This document shows positions 17,517 through 26,418 of a stretch of DNA of 64,000 nt, in pieces. The notes below the pieces were generated by a model, which saw only the letters and a program-made list of their open reading frames with translations, ran no database searches and was not told the DNA's origin. Source of the DNA: Lewinellaceae bacterium (GTDB lineage Bacteria; Bacteroidota; Bacteroidia; Chitinophagales; Saprospiraceae); the NCBI GenBank assembly GCA_020636255.1, contig JACJYE010000002.1, positions 372,001-436,000 on the forward strand. The letters run 5' to 3'. The position numbers and the translations under genes are program-made. Position 1 is the stretch's first letter; every line of letters starts with the position of its first letter.

Positions 17517-17593
17517 AAAAAAAAGAAGCCGCAAAAGCGCAGAGAGCGCACAGGTTCGTATAAAACCTCTGCGTTCCTTGCGCCCCTGCGGCT
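17517..17593 (-). terminator. Hairpin and T-tract behind ftsZ, built from a CCGCAAAGGCGCAGAG repeat
   Basis: On the minus strand AGCCGCA (17593-17587) and its partner TGCGGCT (17533-17527) close a nested hairpin that also pairs GCGCAGAG-like segments and an inner AGGTT/AACCT loop. A run of eight T follows (17524-17517). Position, orientation and T-tract fit an intrinsic terminator for the dcw cluster. The stem is a diverged copy of the repeat at 10479-10545. Confidence 0.65.
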
Positions 17594-17621
17594 GGTTATC
17601 CGGCGAATTTTCGCCTACGGT

Positions 17622-19076
17622 TCAATCCACGTTATCGTGCAGGAAGGAGTTGCCCCCGCTGCGGAACTCCGGCTCCTCTTCGTCGGAGATCGTCCATTTT
17701 GACATCGTATCTTCAGATGAATCGGGCACGTCGTCCAGCTGGACGCCGCGACGCAGGTAGGCCGGTTCATTTTCCAGGTCGATAACGGCCTTCGGGTTGC
17801 TCAGCTTCACAGGGTTGCGGCGCAGGCGTTCGCGGCGCTTCTGCTCTTCCTCAAGCTTTCGGCGGCGCTCCTCGTCGCGCTTGCTGTCCTCTTCATCCTT
17901 CATAAAAGGCTCGTCGTAGGAATAACGCGAGCGCTGGTATTTCTCGATCGTAGGCCGGATGTCGTCAAACTCGAAAGTATTGGCTTCCGGGTTCTCCTCT
18001 TCGAAACCTATGTCAGCCAAGCCCCTTTTTTTTTCATCCTGATCTTTCCGGGGCGCTTCGTCGTCAAGCGATACCACGATGCGGTCGCTGCCCTGCGACT
18101 TGCGCTCAGCGTTGGCTTGCTTATGTTCGAAGCCGGTAGCGATAACCGTAACGCTCACTTTTTCACCCAGTGATTCGTCGTAGCAGTTACCCCAGATAAG
18201 GTCGGTGCCGTAGCCAGCCTCTTCCTGGACGAACTCCGTGATCTCGAAGATCTCATCCATGGTCACTTCGCGGGTGCCGGAAGTGATGTTCAGCAGGATA
18301 TGCTGAGCGCCCTGGATGTTGTTATCCTCGAGCAGCGGCGAATTCAGGGCCTCGTCGACGGCGCGCTTGGCGCGGTCTTCGCCGGCAGCCGAGGCCGTAC
18401 CCATGATGGCCACGCCACTATCGCGCATAACGGTGTTGACGTCTTCGAAGTCGACGTTGACATAACCCGGCACGGTGATGATCTCGGCAATGCCCTTGGC
18501 AGCGGTGGTCAGGATGTCGTCGGCCTGAGCAAAAGCATCCGAGATCGACAGGTTGCCGTGGATGTGGCGAAGCTTGTCGTTCGAGATGATGATCAGGGTG
18601 TCGACGTGTTTCTTCAGCTCTGCCAGGCCTTCCGAGCCCTGCATCATGCGCCGGCGCCCTTCGAACAGGAAAGGCATGGTGACGATGCCCACCGTCAGGA
18701 TGTCCATCTCCTTGGCCGTTTTGGCGATGATAGGCGCCGCACCGGTACCCGTACCGCCGCCCATGCCTGCGGTGACGAACAGCATCTTGCAATTGTTCTC
18801 CAGGAAGGTTCTCAATTCTTCGATGGATTCCTCGCAGGCCATTTTACCGATATTGGGCTTGGAGCCGGCGCCCCTGCCTTCTGTGAGGTTGGGCCCCAGC
18901 TGGATCTTGGTAGGCACAGGGCTCCAGTCCATAGCCTGAGCGTCCGTATTGCAGATCGCGAAGTCTACCCCCACGATCCCTTGCTTGAACATGTGTGTAA
19001 CGGCGTTGCTTCCACCGCCCCCCACGCCCAGGACCTTAATGATCGGGCTTTCGTCTCTTGGCAGATCAAATACCAT
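17622..19076 (-). CDS. ftsZ: Cell division protein FtsZ
   Basis: FtsZ is the tubulin-like GTPase that forms the division ring. The 484-residue protein has the N-terminal GVGGGGSNAV loop, the tubulin signature GGGTGTG at residues 106-112 and the T7 loop region 'NVDFEDVNTVM'. After the conserved core (about residue 330) comes a long, charged, presumably disordered linker ('KRDEERRRKLEEEQKRRERL') and the C-terminal peptide 'FLHDNVD', which is the form used in Bacteroidota to bind FtsA. It is the last gene of the dcw cluster, followed by a hairpin with T-tract. Confidence 0.98.
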   Translation of the reverse strand: MVFDLPRDESPIIKVLGVGGGGSNAVTHMFKQGIVGVDFAICNTDAQAMDWSPVPTKIQLGPNLTEGRGAGSKPNIGKMACEESIEELRTFLENNCKMLFVTAGMGGGTGTGAAPIIAKTAKEMDILTVGIVTMPFLFEGRRRMMQGSEGLAELKKHVDTLIIISNDKLRHIHGNLSISDAFAQADDILTTAAKGIAEIITVPGYVNVDFEDVNTVMRDSGVAIMGTASAAGEDRAKRAVDEALNSPLLEDNNIQGAQHILLNITSGTREVTMDEIFEITEFVQEEAGYGTDLIWGNCYDESLGEKVSVTVIATGFEHKQANAERKSQGSDRIVVSLDDEAPRKDQDEKKRGLADIGFEEENPEANTFEFDDIRPTIEKYQRSRYSYDEPFMKDEEDSKRDEERRRKLEEEQKRRERLRRNPVKLSNPKAVIDLENEPAYLRRGVQLDDVPDSSEDTMSKWTISDEEEPEFRSGGNSFLHDNVD

Positions 19077-19213
19077 AGTCGTAAGTTTTTAATGTTCCGC
19101 TGGGCCCGCCTGGAATGGCAGCGTCCGTTTTTTGGGTTTTGCCCAACCTGGATAATTTTAGTATCAGCTAATTATGGTTGTCAATTGTCGTTCGTTCAAT
19201 GTTCGTTACATGC

Positions 19214-20533
19214 TCAGAATTCGCTGTCCGGTTCCGCTTCGAACCACTCTTTGGTACGGCGGAACAGTTGTTCATACCATTTGCTTCCTGAGGCATCATC
19301 ATCGCCGTCGGCTTCCACCTGCTGGGGAACGGGTTCCTCCTGGTATACCAGGCCCGCTTCCAGGTCTTCCAGCCCCTTCATCAGCAGGCCGATACCGGTG
19401 GCATAGATGGGGCTGCCCAACTGCTCGTGGTAGCCATGAGCGAGGTGCTCGACCGGAACCCCAAGGCGGGTGCTCATTCCGGTGTGGTACTCCGCCAGCT
19501 TGTCGATGTGGTTCAACAGGGCGCCGCCGCCCGTCAGCACGATACCGGCGATGAGCTTGCGCTCGTAACCAGAGCGGCGGACCTCCCACAACACGTAGTC
19601 GAGGATCTCTTCCACACGGGCCTGGATGATGCGCGCCAGGTTCTTCTCCGAGATCTCTTTGTGGTCGCGCCCGCGCAGGCCCGGAATGGTGATGATGCGG
19701 TTGTCGTATACCTCATCGGCCAGCGCAGAGCCAAATTTGACCTTCAGTTTCTCGGCCTGCTGGGCCATCACCGTACAGCCGTCCTTGATGTCTCTGGTGA
19801 TGACATTGCCCCCCAGGGGTATGACCGCCGTATGCCGGATGATGCCATCGGCGAAAATGGTGATATCGGTGGTGCCGCCGCCAATATCGATGAGCGCAAC
19901 ACCAGCCTCTTTCTCCTCTTCGCTAAGCACCGCCGCTGCCGAAGCGATGGGCTCCAGCGTCATATTGGACACCTTCATGCCCGTGCGTTCCACGCAGCGG
20001 TAGATATTGTTCGACGCGGAGATCTGGCCGGTAATGATGTGGAAGTTGGCTTCCAGCCGAATACCGGACATCCCGATGGGGTCGATGATCCCCTGCTCGT
20101 TATCCACGGTGTACTCCTGAGGGATGACATGCAGGATCTTGTCGCCCGGCGGCAAGACCAGCTTGTACATGTCGCTGACCAGGCGGTCGATATCGCGTTG
20201 GGATATCTCCGTGTGGTCGTTATCCCGGGTCAGGATACCGCGGTGTTGCAGGCTTTTGATGTGCTGGCCGGCGATGCCGACGTGCACGACCCTGAAATCC
20301 TGCCCTGCGCTGCGCCGGGCGGCGTCAACGGCTTCAGAAATGGCGTTCACCGTTTTCTCAATATTGGAGACCACGCCTCTCAGGACACCTTCAGAAGATA
20401 CCCTGCCGAAGCCGAGGACTTCGATCTTGCCGTGTTTGTTGCGGCGGCCGGCAATAGCGCAGATCTTGGTCGTCCCGATATCCAGGGCGACCACAACATC
20501 CGATTTATTGATAGTCTGTTCCATCATGCGCAT
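19214..20533 (-). CDS. ftsA: Cell division protein FtsA
   Basis: FtsA is the actin-like protein that links FtsZ to the membrane. The 439-residue product has the phosphate-1 motif 'VVALDIGTTKICAIAGR', the 1C subdomain, 'GVALIDIGGGTTDITIF' (phosphate-2) and 'LIAGIVLTGGGALL' (adenosine motif). The C-terminus ends 'YEQLFRRTKEWFEAEPDSEF', where the amphipathic 'QLFRRTKEWFE' stretch could be the membrane-targeting helix. Three ATGs lie close together at the start (20533, 20527, 20524); I kept the first. It lies between ftsQ and ftsZ. Confidence 0.97.
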   Translation of the reverse strand: MRMMEQTINKSDVVVALDIGTTKICAIAGRRNKHGKIEVLGFGRVSSEGVLRGVVSNIEKTVNAISEAVDAARRSAGQDFRVVHVGIAGQHIKSLQHRGILTRDNDHTEISQRDIDRLVSDMYKLVLPPGDKILHVIPQEYTVDNEQGIIDPIGMSGIRLEANFHIITGQISASNNIYRCVERTGMKVSNMTLEPIASAAAVLSEEEKEAGVALIDIGGGTTDITIFADGIIRHTAVIPLGGNVITRDIKDGCTVMAQQAEKLKVKFGSALADEVYDNRIITIPGLRGRDHKEISEKNLARIIQARVEEILDYVLWEVRRSGYERKLIAGIVLTGGGALLNHIDKLAEYHTGMSTRLGVPVEHLAHGYHEQLGSPIYATGIGLLMKGLEDLEAGLVYQEEPVPQQVEADGDDDASGSKWYEQLFRRTKEWFEAEPDSEF

Positions 20534-20602
20534 TCAGTTTTTTGTGTTTGCGACAAAATATGGTGTAGCCAACATGAATAGGGTTTATGCCGGCCTCCTC
20601 TT

Positions 20603-21394
20603 TCATTTTTTACAAACGACCTGCCCTTTGTACTGCAGGTTGATCTCCGAATACTTGCGCCAGTTATCGCGCAGTAATACATCTTTGTAAAAGGTTTTCA
20701 GGTACTTCAGTTTTTCGTCTTCCCGCTCAAACTTCCCGAAGATGATCTTCTGGTTGCCGACCATCGGCACCATGGTGAACTCCCCGCGGTTGGTCACGTG
20801 TATCTGCTCGATCATGGCCCGCAGGAAATCGTCGGCCAGGATCATTTCCGTCAGCCGGAAAGCATCTTTCAGGGCGTGGCGCTTGCGCTCCAGGAACCCC
20901 GGTTCATAAGGCGGCAGGTTGCCGGTCACGACCAGCACTTTTGCTGTGAAGTGAGGAGAAGGCGGCATCTTTATCCCGGTGCGGTCCAGGTAATAGTCCA
21001 GCTTGTTATTATCCATTACCCGCAATATCGGCTCGCGCTGCTGTATCCGCACCTTCACCCGGTTGTTAGCCCCGACGTAAACGTCGGCATTCAGAATGAA
21101 GGGGTCCTCTTCCAGCACGCGTTCCAGGCGTTCTACATCGATGGAAGCCAGGGTACGGCCTTCAAGCTTGTAGCCGAAGCTCTTTTCGATAGCCAGGCGC
21201 ACTTCCTCATCAGCCAGGAAACTCTCGCCATTCTCCAACGGTTCTATAGCGATCCTGACTTCCGAAACCAGGCTGTCTTCCTTTTTCTCGACAGCTGAGA
21301 TGACGACGCCTGCCGATACGACAAACACGGCCAGCCAGCTGAGCCGCCTCAGCATCCGCTGTTGTTCCGAATTGATTTGCAGGCGTTTTAACAT
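20603..21394 (-). CDS. ftsQ: Cell division protein FtsQ
   Basis: The 263-residue protein has one transmembrane helix near the N-terminus (about residues 17-34, 'LSWLAVFVVSAGVVISAV'), followed by a POTRA-like segment ('SFGYKLEGRTLASIDVERLERVLEEDPFI') and the FtsQ/DivIB domain ('VRIQQREPILRVMDNNKLDYYLDRTGI'). It bridges cytoplasmic and periplasmic division proteins. The position between murC and ftsA is the classic one, and it starts one base after the murC stop codon, which suggests coupled translation. Confidence 0.93.
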   Translation of the reverse strand: MLKRLQINSEQQRMLRRLSWLAVFVVSAGVVISAVEKKEDSLVSEVRIAIEPLENGESFLADEEVRLAIEKSFGYKLEGRTLASIDVERLERVLEEDPFILNADVYVGANNRVKVRIQQREPILRVMDNNKLDYYLDRTGIKMPPSPHFTAKVLVVTGNLPPYEPGFLERKRHALKDAFRLTEMILADDFLRAMIEQIHVTNRGEFTMVPMVGNQKIIFGKFEREDEKLKYLKTFYKDVLLRDNWRKYSEINLQYKGQVVCKK

Positions 21395-21395
21395 G

Positions 21396-22751
21396 TCACT
21401 TTCGTTCTTCGAAATAAGCCGTTATCGGTTCTCTGAATGTATCTATATCACCGGCGCCCAATGTAATGAGCACCTCCGGTTTATTTTCCTTGATCGCCTC
21501 CATCAGCGTGGCCTTGTCGGCCAGGCGGCGGGAGGGGTTTGTCATTTTTCCAAACAGCAGCTCCGAGCTCACACCTTCGATGGGCAGTTCCCGCGCCGGG
21601 TAAATGCCCATAAGCAGGATGTCGTCCAACTTGTCGAGCGCAGCGGCAAACCCATCGGCAAAATCGCGGGTGCGCGAATACAGATGGGGTTGAAAAATGC
21701 CCGTGATGCGCTTTCCGGGATATAACTCCCGTGCCGCACCGATGGCCGCTTCGAGCTCCGAAGGGTGATGGGCATAATCGTCGATATAGGCCGACTGCCC
21801 GTCGCGGTACAGGAACTCGAACCGGCGGCGGATACCCCTGAAGCTACGCAGGCCTTCCCGGATGGCGCTTTCTTCAAGCCCGAGCCCAACGGCTACGGAG
21901 ATGGCAGCGGTGGCGTTTTCCACATTGTGGCGCCCCGGCAGCGCCAGTTGCAACCCCTTGAAGTGATGGCCGCCCCCCCTGTAGTCGAAGGTGAAAAAGC
22001 CGTTCTCCACCCGCACGTTTTCCGAGCGGTACTCACCGCCTTCCAGCCCGAAACTGTGCAGCCCGGGCATTTCGCCCAGCAGCTCGCGCCAGCGGTATTG
22101 TACGAACAGGCTACCCCCGCTTTCCACCTTCCTGGCGAAGGCCCGGAAGCCCGTTTCCAACAGGGTTTCCCGGTCGCCATAGATGTCGAGGTGGTCGGCA
22201 TCCATCGACAGGATGACGGCGACGTTCGGGCTGAGGTGCAGGAAAGACCGGTCGTATTCATCGGCCTCTACCACCACCCATTCCGAATGCCCCTCGACGA
22301 AGTTGGAACCGAAGTTCAGGGCGATGCCCCCCAGAAAAGCGGTACAATCAATGCCGCCGCAGCGCAACAGGTATGTCAATAAGGAGGAGGTCGTCGTTTT
22401 TCCGTGGGTACCCCCAACGGCTATGGCTTTCATGCCACGGCTGATGATGCCCAGCACTTCTGCCCTTTTCCGGATGGGATATCCGTGTTCCCGAAAATAT
22501 GCCAGTTCCCGATGGGTAGCGGGTACTGCCGGTGTCAGTATCACCAGGCCGATACCCTCTGGTATGCGTTCCGGAGCCTCCTCATAGTGTATGTGTATTC
22601 CCTCTTCCACCAACTTTTTGGTGAGCAGGGTTTCCGTCTTATCATAACCGTGTACTTCAACGCCACGCCCGTGAAAATACCGGGCCAGCGCGCTCATGCC
22701 GATGCCGCCGATACCGACGAAGTACACTTTTTTAATGTCACTCAGGTTCAT
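21396..22751 (-). CDS. murC: UDP-N-acetylmuramate-L-alanine ligase
   Basis: MurC adds L-alanine to UDP-MurNAc, the first step of the stem peptide. The 451-residue protein begins MNLSDIKKVYFVGIGGIGMS (dinucleotide-like motif), carries the ATP loop 'AVGGTHGKTTTSSLL' and the Mur ligase motifs 'DEYDRSFLHLSP', 'GRHNVENATAAI' and 'IDDYAHHPSE'. The frame opens three bases earlier with TTG, but the ATG at 22751 is the better start. It is flanked by murG and ftsQ with very short gaps. Confidence 0.97.
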   Translation of the reverse strand: MNLSDIKKVYFVGIGGIGMSALARYFHGRGVEVHGYDKTETLLTKKLVEEGIHIHYEEAPERIPEGIGLVILTPAVPATHRELAYFREHGYPIRKRAEVLGIISRGMKAIAVGGTHGKTTTSSLLTYLLRCGGIDCTAFLGGIALNFGSNFVEGHSEWVVVEADEYDRSFLHLSPNVAVILSMDADHLDIYGDRETLLETGFRAFARKVESGGSLFVQYRWRELLGEMPGLHSFGLEGGEYRSENVRVENGFFTFDYRGGGHHFKGLQLALPGRHNVENATAAISVAVGLGLEESAIREGLRSFRGIRRRFEFLYRDGQSAYIDDYAHHPSELEAAIGAARELYPGKRITGIFQPHLYSRTRDFADGFAAALDKLDDILLMGIYPARELPIEGVSSELLFGKMTNPSRRLADKATLMEAIKENKPEVLITLGAGDIDTFREPITAYFEERK

Positions 22752-22762
22752 CAACGTTACAT

Positions 22763-23899
22763 TTAGTGGCTGGCCAGTTGTTGCAGCTCCGCGGCGATAT
22801 GTGCCGCGGCATCGGGCATAGCCAGCTGGCGTATGCGGCCGCTCAGTTCCCGGCGGCTGGTTTCGTCGTCCAGCAGTTCGAAAGCCTTGCGGATGGCCTG
22901 CTCGCGGGCATCGCTGTCTTTCAGCACCCAGGCCGCCCCGGCCTGTGCAACGGCCATCGCGTTTTTCGTCTGATGATCCTCCGCCACATTTGGCGAAGGG
23001 ATGAACAAGGCCGCTTTTCCGGCAAAATAGAGCTCGGATATCGTCAGCGCCCCGGCACGGCAGATGATCACATCGGCCATGGCATAGGCCAGGCCCATCT
23101 CGCTGATGAAGGCCCGGGCGGAGACGTTGGGCAGCTTAGCCGTTTCGCAGGCCAGGAATTCGGCCTCGTAAAGCTGGCCTACCTGCCAGAGCACCTGCAC
23201 TTCAGGGCGCTCGCGCAACAAAGCGGCATTGGCTGCTATGGCCTCGTTGATGGATTTCGCCCCCAGGCTGCCGCCAAAGATGAACAGAATGGGGCGCTCC
23301 GGGTCAAACCCGAAGTAAGCCGCACCTTCCGCCCTGCTGGCCGTATTATCCTGGATGGCCTTCCGCACTGGGTTGCCCGTCAGGACGATCTTCTCAGCAG
23401 GAAAATACCGCTCCATTCCCGGGTAGGCCACGCAGATTTTGTCCACCTTGCGGGCCAGCAGGCGGTTGGTCACGCCAGCATAGGAATTCTGTTCCTGTAT
23501 CAGCGTCGGGATGCCACGCCGGCTGGCAATATCCAGTAACGGCCCGCTGGCAAACCCTCCCACCCCGGCCACGACATCGGGCCGGAACCGGCTGATGATG
23601 CGCCAGGCCTTTGCAAGGCTGATAGCCACTTTTAGTGGGAACATGAGGTTCCGCAATGTCAACTTGCGGTGAAAACCGCTGATCCACAACCCTTCTATAG
23701 GGTATCCCGCTTTCGGGACTTTTTCCATCTCCATCTTTCCCTTCGCCCCGACGAACAGTATCTCCGCATCGGGGCGCTCCTGTTTTATGGCATCGGCAAT
23801 AGCGATGGCGGGGAAGATGTGCCCGCCGGTGCCGCCGCCGGAAATGATGACGCGCAGTTTGTCATCAGATTTGCCGTTATTTGGGTTTTGGGATCTCAA
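22763..23899 (-). CDS. murG: Undecaprenyldiphospho-muramoylpentapeptide beta-N-acetylglucosaminyltransferase
   Basis: MurG transfers GlcNAc to lipid I, making lipid II on the inner face of the membrane. The 378-residue protein shows the glycine-rich 'ISGGGTGGHIFPAIAIADAI', 'VVAGVGGFASGPLL', 'LIQEQNSYAGVTNRLL', 'FGGSLGAKSINEAI' and the donor-site stretch 'CRAGALTISELYFAGKAALF'. All belong to the GT28 family. It lies between ftsW and murC, as in most dcw clusters. Confidence 0.97.
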   Translation of the reverse strand: MRSQNPNNGKSDDKLRVIISGGGTGGHIFPAIAIADAIKQERPDAEILFVGAKGKMEMEKVPKAGYPIEGLWISGFHRKLTLRNLMFPLKVAISLAKAWRIISRFRPDVVAGVGGFASGPLLDIASRRGIPTLIQEQNSYAGVTNRLLARKVDKICVAYPGMERYFPAEKIVLTGNPVRKAIQDNTASRAEGAAYFGFDPERPILFIFGGSLGAKSINEAIAANAALLRERPEVQVLWQVGQLYEAEFLACETAKLPNVSARAFISEMGLAYAMADVIICRAGALTISELYFAGKAALFIPSPNVAEDHQTKNAMAVAQAGAAWVLKDSDAREQAIRKAFELLDDETSRRELSGRIRQLAMPDAAAHIAAELQQLASH

Positions 23900-23932
23900 T
23901 TTACTATTGTTTATTCTGCTGTTTTTACTTCT

Positions 23933-25069
23933 TTACTCGCTCACCGATTCGATATACTTGCTCACGCTCAGGATGATCCCGAAGGATATACAGGTGAACA
24001 ACACGCTGGTCCCCCCCATACTGATCATGGGTAATGTTACTCCTGTAACAGGCACCAGATGCACCGATACGGCGATGTTTACGAAAGCCTGGAGCACCAG
24101 GCTGATGCTGAGCCCTATGACCAGTATGGCGCCAAAAGCCTTGGGGCTTTTCGTCACCAGGCGCGTAGCCCGGAAGAACAACAGGGCGTAGAGCAGGATC
24201 AGTAAGAACCCCGTCAGTATGCCGTATTCCTCCACCACTATGGCATAGATAAAATCCGAATAGGGCGATGGCAGATAATTGCGTTGTATGCTGTTGCCCG
24301 GCCCAAGGCCCATCCAGCCGCCGTTGGCCATGGCGATTTTGGCCTGTTGCACCTGGTAACCGCCATCCGGCTCTTCCATAAATTCCCGCACGCGGCTGAC
24401 CCAGGTTTCCGAGCGCACGATATCCGGGAAAAACTCGCCCAGCAGGATGAGCATGGCGAACACAACGACCCCCAGCAACAACAACAGCACGATATACTGT
24501 ATGGCCACACGCCCAACGAACATCATAGCCACGCAGGTAAAGAACAACAGGATGGCCGTCGAAAGGTCGGCCGGAGCGATCAACCCGCAGATGATGAGCA
24601 CCGGGACGATGATCGGCAGAAATGCGCTGTTGAAATCCTTGATATAGTCCTGCTTCGACGATATTTCCCGCGCCACGTAGATGATGAGGGACAGCTTGGC
24701 AAAATCCGACGTCTGAAAAGTAATCCCCACAAAAGGCACCTCGATCCAGCGGCGCGCATCGTTGATGTCGGTACCGAAAGCGATGGTATACAGCAACAGC
24801 GGCACGGAAAGCACCAGCAGTATAGGCGCCCAGCGCGAGTACTTCATGTAGTGGGTCAGGTGGGCCAGATATGTCAGGAACAGCCCCCCGGCCACGATGA
24901 TGAAGTGCTTGATGAGGATAGCCTCGGTATTGCCCGCCAGCCTGCGGTAGGCCAGCGTGCCCGTCGAGCTGTAGACGACCAATACCGAAAAGATGGCCAG
25001 CACCGCGATGATGGCCCAGATGGCTCGGTCGCCCCTCAATTCTGCATACAATCTCGGACCTAAAGACAT
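23933..25069 (-). CDS. ftsW: Peptidoglycan glycosyltransferase FtsW
   Basis: FtsW is the SEDS-family polymerase for septal peptidoglycan and works with the PBP encoded at 29425-31572. The 378-residue protein has about ten hydrophobic segments and the SEDS motifs 'FQTSDFAKLSLIIYVAREIS', 'GNSIQRNYLPSPYSDFIYA' and 'PVTGVTLPMISMGGTSVLFT'. It lies two bases downstream of murD, implying coupled translation. Confidence 0.96.
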   Translation of the reverse strand: MSLGPRLYAELRGDRAIWAIIAVLAIFSVLVVYSSTGTLAYRRLAGNTEAILIKHFIIVAGGLFLTYLAHLTHYMKYSRWAPILLVLSVPLLLYTIAFGTDINDARRWIEVPFVGITFQTSDFAKLSLIIYVAREISSKQDYIKDFNSAFLPIIVPVLIICGLIAPADLSTAILLFFTCVAMMFVGRVAIQYIVLLLLLGVVVFAMLILLGEFFPDIVRSETWVSRVREFMEEPDGGYQVQQAKIAMANGGWMGLGPGNSIQRNYLPSPYSDFIYAIVVEEYGILTGFLLILLYALLFFRATRLVTKSPKAFGAILVIGLSISLVLQAFVNIAVSVHLVPVTGVTLPMISMGGTSVLFTCISFGIILSVSKYIESVSE

Positions 25070-25071
25070 AT

Positions 25072-26403
25072 TTACGCTTTTATTCTTTGCCGGACAGCTT
25101 CCTTAAATTGCCGCCCGCGGTCTTCGTAATTTTTAAAGAGGTCGAAGCTGGCACAGGCCGGTGACAAGAGCACCACATCGCCTGCCTGGGCAAGTTGCGC
25201 CGCCTTGCTCACCGCCTCTTCCGCGCTTCGCGCTTCCTCTATGGCAGTGACGATACCACCGAAGGTATCGATCAGTTTCTTATTGTCAACGCCCAGGCAT
25301 ATCATAAGCCGGACTTTCGTTCTTACCAGCTCCATCAACGGGCCGTAATCATTGCCCTTATCCTGCCCGCCGGCGATCCAGACGGTGGGCCGTGTCATGG
25401 CTTCCAGGGCGTAAAAGACGGCATCGACGTTAGTGGCCTTGCTGTCGTTGATGTACTCTACTCCATTGATGACAGCGACACTTTCCATGCGGTGCTCAAC
25501 GGTGGCGAAAGTACCGAGCCCCCGTTGTATCGCCTCATTGCCGGCGCCCCAGAGCATGGCTGCCCGTATAGCAAAGAGGGCGTTCATGTAGTTGTGCCGC
25601 CCCCGCAGGCTGCTCTGCGCCATGTCGAAGGTACTGCCGCCAACATGCAGCAGTTGCCCGTCGATCATCCGGCTGCTTATCGGTTCCAGCGCCGGCAGCA
25701 GGCTATGCTGCTGCATATACGTACCGATGTTCTCATCCTCGGCATTGTAGAGGAGAAAATCTTCGGGGCGCTGTGCCTTAGCGATGCGGAACTTCGACCG
25801 GATATAGTTTTGCATCTCGTAATCGTACCGGTCGAGGTGGTCCGGCGTGATATTGAGCAGCATGGCGATGTCCGGCCTGAACGTATCGATGCCATCCAGC
25901 TGGAAGCTGCTGAGTTCCAGTACGTAGTAGTCGTGCTGTTCCTCACTTACGATCCGTGCGAAGCTGTTGCCGACATTGCCAGCCATGGCGACATCCAGGC
26001 CGGCCGTGGCCAGCAGGTGGAACGCCAGTTTGGTGGTCGTCGTTTTACCGTTGCTACCGGTAATGCCCATCAGTTTCGCCGTCGTATAACGGCCCGCAAA
26101 TTCAATTTCAGAGATCACTGGTACGCCTTTGCCCACCAGTTGCTGTATGATCGGTACGCGGTCCGGTATGCCGGGGCTCTTCACCGCCTCATCGGCCTGT
26201 GCGATGCGCTCCCAGCTGTGCTGCTGTTGCTCATACGCTATGCCGTGGCTTTCCAGTTCGCGTTGGTACTTTTCGCTTATCGCCCCTTTGTCGGAGACGA
26301 ATACATTATGCCCTTTTTGTTTTGCCAGTATGGCTGCGCCTACGCCGCTTTCTCCGGCTCCGAGGACTACGAGGTTCATGTGGTTGTTATAGTTATACGC
26401 CAT
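25072..26403 (-). CDS. murD: UDP-N-acetylmuramoylalanine-D-glutamate ligase
   Basis: MurD adds D-glutamate to UDP-MurNAc-L-Ala. The 443-residue protein has 'NLVVLGAGESGVGAAILA', the ATP loop 'GITGSNGKTTTTKL', 'LELSSFQLDGI', 'LNITPDHLDRY' and 'YINDSKATNVDAV', all typical for MurD. The second ATG (26379) directly before the first conserved strand is an alternative start; the first (26403) is closer to the mraY stop codon. Confidence 0.97.
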   Translation of the reverse strand: MAYNYNNHMNLVVLGAGESGVGAAILAKQKGHNVFVSDKGAISEKYQRELESHGIAYEQQQHSWERIAQADEAVKSPGIPDRVPIIQQLVGKGVPVISEIEFAGRYTTAKLMGITGSNGKTTTTKLAFHLLATAGLDVAMAGNVGNSFARIVSEEQHDYYVLELSSFQLDGIDTFRPDIAMLLNITPDHLDRYDYEMQNYIRSKFRIAKAQRPEDFLLYNAEDENIGTYMQQHSLLPALEPISSRMIDGQLLHVGGSTFDMAQSSLRGRHNYMNALFAIRAAMLWGAGNEAIQRGLGTFATVEHRMESVAVINGVEYINDSKATNVDAVFYALEAMTRPTVWIAGGQDKGNDYGPLMELVRTKVRLMICLGVDNKKLIDTFGGIVTAIEEARSAEEAVSKAAQLAQAGDVVLLSPACASFDLFKNYEDRGRQFKEAVRQRIKA

Positions 26404-26418
26404 CCGAATTTTTCCTTC

